A stretch of DNA of 64,000 nucleotides from the NCBI GenBank assembly GCA_007570785.1, contig ML660774.1:12547970-12611969 (forward strand), read 5' to 3'. The position numbers were made by a program, and so were the translations under genes. The stretch is from Antilocapra americana. Lineage: Eukaryota > Chordata > Mammalia > Artiodactyla > Antilocapridae. This document shows positions 58,583 through 64,000 of this stretch, one piece after another. Positions within the stretch are counted from its first letter, which is position 1; the number at the start of each line of letters is the position of its first letter. The notes below the pieces were generated by a model. The model had not been told where the DNA came from. It searched no databases and was given only the letters and a program-made list of their open reading frames with translations.

Positions 58583-60180
58583 ATTTCCAATAAAGAAATA
58601 TGGAGAAAGAGAAGCTCTATACCGAGGTATTATTCCCTTGACCAAAGATATTTTCAGGATATCCCTTCCTTATTAAAAGATTCAGACTTGCTAGAAATGT
58701 GAGCAGCAGTACCTGGTACTAGTTTAGTTATACTGCAGATTGAAACAGTAAATGAGTCCTTCCATACCAGAGTCCAAAGAGTAATAAAATTAGAAATAAA
58801 ATCTACTAATTGTCATCTTCTAAATAATGACAGCTTGGACTATCCGAGTGATGTCAAAGCATTAACAGATTTCAAAGCAAAAAGTTTTTTGTTTTTGTTT
58901 TTGAAAAGCAACCCTGTTTATTTTCTCCTATTTTCTCTCCTGCTCTCCTTTTCTTCCCACCCTGCCCTCTTTCTTCCACATGTATTAAGTACCCCCCATA
59001 TATATAAATACACAAACACACACAAGGGACAATGCTTGGTACAAGGGAATGAGAAGTAAATAAGACACAGTCCTTAACTGATAAAATATACACATATGCA
59101 GAAAAAGGGAAGAATTTCTTCTTGATCCATCCCAGATTTATAGAGCATTTATCATCCAACAGGTTTACTGAAGAGAGCTTAGAAGATTTAATTGATGTGT
59201 AACCTTACATATAGTTGAAATCTCAAATAGAACCTGTTTAAATGAACTAGATTTTCCAGCAATGTAAATAATTTACTTTTCTTGGAATCCATTCAAAGTC
59301 TGATTCTAAGAATGAGTATGGTCTTTCTTAGGAGTGTCTAAAGCTATGGACCATAATGAATTCATTTATTTATTTGACAAATAGTTACAAAACACTTTCT
59401 CTGTGCCATTCATGGGGATATTTATAGATAGTCAAATATATAGGTTCAGAACTCAGAGGAGAAGCCAGAGGTAAAAAGACAAAGTTGTAGTCAAGCTCAT
59501 ATAAATGTTCACTGAGGTCAATGAATTTTAATAATTGTTGATTTTAGTAGTATTTCATGGGTAGGCAGTGAGAAGAGAAGGAGCCTAGGATAAAGGCTGA
59601 AGTGGTTCCAGAAGAACAGACTGAACAGAAAGAGCACAAGAGCCCGAGTGAGGAGGAAAGCCCAGACAGGGTGATGTGGAAAAGGCAGATGGTTGCACAA
59701 GTTGGTCGAGTAAGATCAGCCCACAGAAAGCTCTTGGCATTTGTTGCTATGAGGACACTGCCTTTACTGAGAGCAGTTTTGGTGGGGTTGGGTGGAAGCC
59801 AGATTAAGGAAGACCCAGAGGTAGCTGGTGGTGGGGACTATAGATGGGGGTAGAGTGGTCTAGCTCTTCCGAGGGAGAGGAGCTCAGTTCTTTCATTTGA
59901 TTTTGTGTTTTCTTTGGAAGTTAATTTGAATACTATTTAAAGGCTGATGGCCAGATGAAATACAGGAGTTGCTGAAGATACAGAGGAAACAAAGGTGAAA
60001 AAGACTGTGAATGGTTAGGAAGAAGGTTGAAGGTGAAGAATCTAGGAGAGAGGAAGAAGCACTAGGCAGAGGAGGCAAGGTGTCACATCTGAATTGATGC
60101 GGAAAGACTCTGGCTGAGCTGAGTGTGCCTGCGTGTGAAAACGGGAACCCAGTGCCTGGCTCATGGCAGGGGCTCTGAAA
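58583..60180. other. MSR1 intron 7, purine-rich middle part
   Basis: An old-repeat head near 59360-59420 ('tttatttgacaaatagttac ... ttctctgtgccattc') is followed by purine-rich text to 60180 that resembles the body of an old mammalian repeat I cannot name. The 83-codon frame at 59602-59853 has no support. Confidence 0.35.
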
Positions 60181-60185
60181 ATGCC

Positions 60186-60204
60186 TGACGTCATAATGAT
60201 GTCA
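60186..60204. promoter_or_regulatory. CRE palindrome plus near-CRE
   Basis: The full palindromic CRE TGACGTCA is at 60186-60193 and a one-base variant TGATGTCA at 60197-60204, starts 11 bases apart (about one helical turn). Such sites bind CREB/ATF factors. Location in an intron and lack of other data make the function speculative. Confidence 0.3.
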
Positions 60205-61339
60205 TTGAAAATGGGCCTCTGATCTTAGAATTTAGAGTGGCAGTATGTTACATACCATCTACTTCTTATTTTTCAGTGACAGTCAGAAATATTAGTTCTT
60301 TATTTTTGATGGAAGAATGACATCTCTGACAGGAGGTGGTTAACTCCAGATTTTGACAAAGTTGTTGGGCTCATTTTTAGTCTAAGGCATCTCTTCATAA
60401 AGGAGGGAGGAACCCCTGTTCTCTAGAAAGGATGTTTTTCATGTGTTCAGGTATGAAAAAAGATTTCCAAATGCCGTCTGTGAGGAAATCTCTGAATCAT
60501 GCTAAAATGACATAAAACATTTGTTTTTTATTTATAAGAAGAAAAGTGGGTCATTTGCTCAGATCTTTGGTTTAAACAGTTCTGTGGTTTAAATACTAAA
60601 GACAAATTGCAGTATGAAAAGACTTCCAAGAATAATTTTACAACTACTTTCTAATTGTAAAAATAGTGCTAGAATGATAAAATTGTTTATTATCTTCTCT
60701 GAAAAGAATTACACTGGACCAGTTACACCATTTTAAACCCCTATCCCCAATTTTTGTTTAATATCTTAGATTTTTCCTCTTGAGAAAATCTGAAGCTTTG
60801 TTATTATATCTCAGAAAAGCCTACCATCCAGAAATAAAAATAGTAGAAAAGGTTGTGGGTACTTTGTGCAAGATTAATGTTTCTTATCAATTTAATATTA
60901 CCTGAAATGACTGAATGATAAGTAAAAAGTGAATTTAATGATGTACATTATAGTCATAGATGTAAAACAATTAGAGACTTTCTCTTTGTCGTACTCTGAT
61001 AAAGAATGGTTGGTATTTCATGAAATATTCACAATAAAATTTTAATTTTTAATAAAATCACACACTATTTTGTATTTTTTTTTAATGTAGTAAATTGGGG
61101 ATCAAAAAAAATCTTCTCTAAAAGTCAAATAAGGACAAGTGTTCAAAAACAAAGCAAGGTCAAGCAAAGTAAACTAGAGGAAAAAACAGACAAAAAAGTA
61201 AAGTCTAAAAGAGTAAGACTACAAAATAAAGTTTAAAATAATTGTACCATTTAAAAAGTGAATGAAATGAAAATATCCTCTCTGATTCCCTGAGAATAAT
61301 CATGGAGACCATTCTAGCTAAGTGATGTTGTACAACAAA
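60205..61339. other. MSR1 intron 7, nothing recognised
   Basis: AT-rich intronic DNA with A-rich stretches at 61080-61240. No gene or repeat family was identified. Confidence 0.4.
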
Positions 61340-61540
61340 TAATGAGAGCTACCATCTCTCATATGCATCTCTTATGGGAAGGCCTTTTGTAGACATGGTT
61401 GCTAATTTGCAAGGCAACTCTGCAATAGAAAGTATTATTTTTTTCATTTGAAAGAAGAATAAACTTTAGCTCAGAAAGGTTTAAAGACCTGTTTTAAGCC
61501 ACACACCTACTAAGTGGCCAAGCAAAATGATTCAACACAA
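61340..61540 (+). repeat. MIR SINE
   Basis: 'aatgagagctaccatctctc', 'caaggcaactctgcaatag', 'gaaagaagaataaactttagctc' and 'ccacacacctactaagtgg' follow MIR order. Confidence 0.55.
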
Positions 61541-62309
61541 GAGATTTCAAAATGATTGTTATTATACCAAAACTCATGAGTTTTTGAACTCTGCTTTCTG
61601 AGCTCTTGGATGAAAAGAGAGCAGTCCTTGGTGTTATTGGAGGAAGGCAAGAATGTTAATAAAGATTTTGACTTAGAGATAGATGGCACTGTGATCAGTC
61701 ATGCATTTTATACCAGGAAATTTACTATTTGCAAGACAGCCAACTGAGGACCCTTGGAAGGAGAGTCAGTAAGCAAGAGCAGCACCCCTCTCAAGAGACA
61801 GGGTTGTCCCTTGTGAAGTCTCGTATTGGTGCTAAGGACTGGTCCTCTGGGTCTACCTTTCCTAATGGAACCATGGGTGAAATAGCAACCCCTTAGCAAA
61901 GAGCAGAGTCTTAGCAATGTTTCCATAAGCATCTGAAGCCCTAAACCTCATTAGAGTACCTTTTGTACCACACTTCTATGTGAAAGAAATTTCTCGAAGC
62001 CTAGAGGTTTAGACACTCCCTCAAATCTCCCCAGCTTTCCCCAGGACTGAGGTAATCAGGATCTCAGCACTCCCAGAAGTTCATTCGCAGCTCAGTCTTT
62101 GTGAGGCGCCACACAAAAGAAAAAAGAAATAGAAAGCAAGATAGAAAAATTGTAATGGGAATGGAAAATCAAGATTTGGGATGAGATGGAGGACACTAGA
62201 CTTCCTGGGGAAGGGTGGAAGGCACAGAGGAAAAGGATAAAAAGGAGCATGAATAAGCCCCACACAAACTGCTTACTCCTCAGTTTTGCTTACTTTAGGA
62301 AAATGGAAC
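61541..62309. other. MSR1 intron 7, nothing recognised
   Basis: No gene is recognised. Minus frames at 61708-61932 and 62081-62263 have no family match. Confidence 0.4.
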
Positions 62310-62440
62310 ATTTAATGCCCTGGTAAGGAATTTGAGATAATGTATGTAAAGGACCTACCCATAAAATGCCAAGTTCATAATAGCCTTCTAAAACGATAGC
62401 TATCATCATCATCATTATCATCATCAACATTATTATGTCT
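62310..62440 (-). repeat. MIR SINE tail and (ATC)n run
   Basis: 'tttgagataatgtatgtaaagg' to 'gttcataatagccttc' is an inverted MIR end. It runs into a short 'atcatcatcatc' microsatellite at about 62401-62430. Confidence 0.55.
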
Positions 62441-62559
62441 GAGCATCTGTAGGTTGTTATACATGGATGTTCTAGATGACCTTGTCATGCTCTGTCTCCT
62501 TTTAGGACAAGCATTGTGAATTGCCTAAATTAATTTTTTTTCCTTTTTTTTTTTTTGAG

Positions 62560-62613
62560 GAATTAATGGACAAAAAGGCCAGAAGGGAGAAAAAGGGAGT
62601 GGAAGCATGCAAA
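62560..62613 (+). CDS. MSR1: MSR1 exon 8: last collagen repeats, lysine ligand cluster
   Basis: 54 bases, phase 1 to phase 1, residues 329-346 plus one base of codon 347. It encodes GIN GQK GQK GEK GSG then SMQ. The lysines K334, K337 and K340 form the positively charged groove shown for bovine SR-A to bind modified LDL; K337 falls on the residue singled out in that work. The donor aaa|gtaagt is strong. The acceptor is tttgag| with G at -3, which is unusual, but it follows about 28 mostly-T bases. In the cattle protein, as I remember it, the type I and type II forms diverge just after this exon; neither continuation is in the window. Confidence 0.95.
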
Positions 62614-63776
62614 GTAAGTTTATAATTTCTGGGTTTTTTCCCGTGCACCTTTGTAATAAACAAGCTCGTGACAGTGGTCGGCTGTTGTTGAGGCAGAGGT
62701 TGAGAACTTTAGTGTTGATCCACAGATGCTCTGAAAGTCAGCCACAGTTTTCTACAAGTAAACTGTGCTAATTGGAATAAAGCAAATAGATTAAATTACA
62801 CAACTCTAAATCTCATTACCCATTTGTATTTCGTTTTTGTGATGAGCATAATTTTCTAAAAATTTCACGCAGAAAATTGCTCAATTTTCAGGCCAATTTC
62901 AATCTGCTGAAGGAAAATCAAGCTTATGAATAGAAACAATTACAGTCTCCTTACCTACTAACCAAAATAACTGAAATGTTACATATAGGAATTTGCACAA
63001 TGTAAGAACCCTGACAGAATAATTCTGTGACAGCTGGGTTTTTTTGTGTTTTGTTTTGATAAAAACTTGACAAGTGATATTCAGTATCCCAGACCTTCAA
63101 AACTGCAGTAGCATAGATTTCACAACAGGACTCTCTGTGAATGGAATGGTGACCTTATATTCCAGTGCAGAGAATCTGTAAATTGGACCTTGAAAACTAA
63201 TTAGATGACTTATCTTTATAAGTCACCACTTGTATATCTAGTCTGAGCCTACCAGATATAATGAAAAATTTTTGAAAGGGAATGAGGAATTCACATTTGA
63301 CTTCTCAGAAACCAAAGTGTTCCTCCTCTGTGTTGGCAGTCGGCACTGCATGTGATGTGTATATTTGTGTGTGCCTGTGAGAATAGGTAATGCACACAGA
63401 GACGATCATGATCTTTACCCATCAGGAGCCACTGAGACAGATTTTGGCAAATCCTTTCATGGAACCATAAAAATATAGCAGTTCTCCATTGTGATTATTG
63501 TTTTAAAAATGCAGTACTAATTTTTCTGTCTTATTGAAAATAATTATTTTAACCTAATAGTGTGTGTGGATGCCACATTTAGGCAACTTAGGGTCACCAT
63601 TGTGAATGCCAGCCATTTAAGTGTGGTATAACCACATGATGCTTTCTACACTTGTTTCCATAATTGCTTCATTGTTGAACTGTGTGTGCCCTTAAATTGA
63701 ACAATACTGAGTATTGTTTATCCTCAGATTGCTTCAGTGTGAGTCAATGATTACTAGCGTTGCTGTTATTGTACTG
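62614..63776. other. MSR1 intron 8, nothing recognised
   Basis: I looked for the SR-A type II terminal exon and the first SRCR exon and saw neither. No repeat is recognised. Confidence 0.5.
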
Positions 63777-63965
63777 AGGGCTTCTCAGGTGGCCTAGTGG
63801 TAAAGAATCCACCTGCCAATGCAGGGGATTCAGGAGATGCAGTTTTGATCCCTGAGTCAGGAAGATTCCCTGGAGAAGGAAATGGCAACCCACTGCAGTA
63901 TTCTTGCCAAGATAATCCCACGGACAGAGGAGCCTGACAGGCTACAGTCCATGGATAGGAAAAAG
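63777..63965 (+). repeat. Bov-tA SINE
   Basis: 'gggcttctcaggtggcctagtgg', 'ttttgatccctgagtcagg' (B-box) and a body with 'tggcaacccactgcagtatt'. The end near 63965 is decayed. Confidence 0.85.
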
Positions 63966-64000
63966 TCTCCTTTGTGTCCATTTATTATTTGATGTGATCA

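Larger units (their letters stand above)
28356..64000 (+). other. MSR1: MSR1 gene (macrophage scavenger receptor SR-A), 5' and central part
   Basis: Eight exons are recognised: 28356-28399, 36547-36653, 37754-37867, 43644-44053, 50039-50225, 53691-53771, 56572-56661 and 62560-62613. Introns are about 8.1, 1.1, 5.8, 6.0, 3.5, 2.8 and 5.9 kb, with intron 8 leaving the window. The coding part is 1,039 bases: 346 codons and one base. The product is a trimeric type II membrane receptor of macrophages that takes up modified lipoproteins and other polyanionic ligands and microbes. The order is cytoplasmic tail (1-50), membrane anchor (51 to about 75), spacer, coiled coil (about 110-271), and collagenous stalk (272-343). 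Seven N-glycosylation sequons are seen at N82, N101, N142, N183, N220, N248 and N266. The C-terminal SRCR domain and the type II-specific terminal exon are beyond the window. Confidence 0.95.

Noticed and set aside
59602..59853. 83-codon + frame in intron 7
   Set aside because: It lies in purine-rich old-repeat-like sequence, with no domain and no splice-linked partner.
62614..64000. Search for the SR-A type II terminal exon or first SRCR exon
   Set aside because: No stretch with an acceptor and the expected protein ends was found. These exons must lie to the right of the window.

Overview
The window is mammalian nuclear DNA from a ruminant. Two lineage markers show this: at least ten copies of the RTE-type LINE BovB and about a dozen tRNA-derived Bov-tA SINEs, on both strands, mixed with older mammalian repeats (L1, MIR, L2-like, MER5A, MLT1-like LTR). 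There is no bacterial, phage or CRISPR content. Most of the open reading frames of 60-140 codons lie inside BovB or L1 copies or are chance frames.

The one gene I can support is MSR1 (macrophage scavenger receptor 1, SR-A, CD204) on the + strand. I can place its promoter (about 28180-28356), a non-coding exon 1 (28356-28399), the start-codon exon (ATG at 36551), and exons 3-8 (37754-37867, 43644-44053, 50039-50225, 53691-53771, 56572-56661, 62560-62613). Every junction keeps the reading frame and has GT/AG borders. Together they encode residues 1-346: cytoplasmic tail, membrane anchor, spacer, coiled coil and the collagenous stalk. Landmark residues land on the numbering used for bovine SR-A (H260, K337). 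The window ends in intron 8, so the SRCR exons (type I) and the type II terminal exon are not seen.

Layout: 1-28 kb is intergenic and repeat-rich. It includes a full-length BovB (22551-27202) split by a second BovB, each with its own target-site duplication. From 28.2 to 64 kb is MSR1. Intron 1 holds a 2.5-kb 5'-truncated L1 and a Bov-tA, both inserted in older DNA. Introns 3-8 hold further MIRs, Bov-tAs, BovBs, a tetranucleotide microsatellite and MER5A.

I found no new multi-gene system. The points most worth checking are: Phe at position 83, where cattle and human SR-A have the interchain-disulfide Cys; a predicted 7-codon upstream ORF made by joining exon 1 to exon 2 and overlapping the MSR1 start; a perfect ETS-IRF composite motif in intron 1; a weak GAG acceptor at exon 8; and the nested transposon structures. 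Differences from the cattle protein, as I remember it, suggest a ruminant other than cattle, but I cannot name the species.
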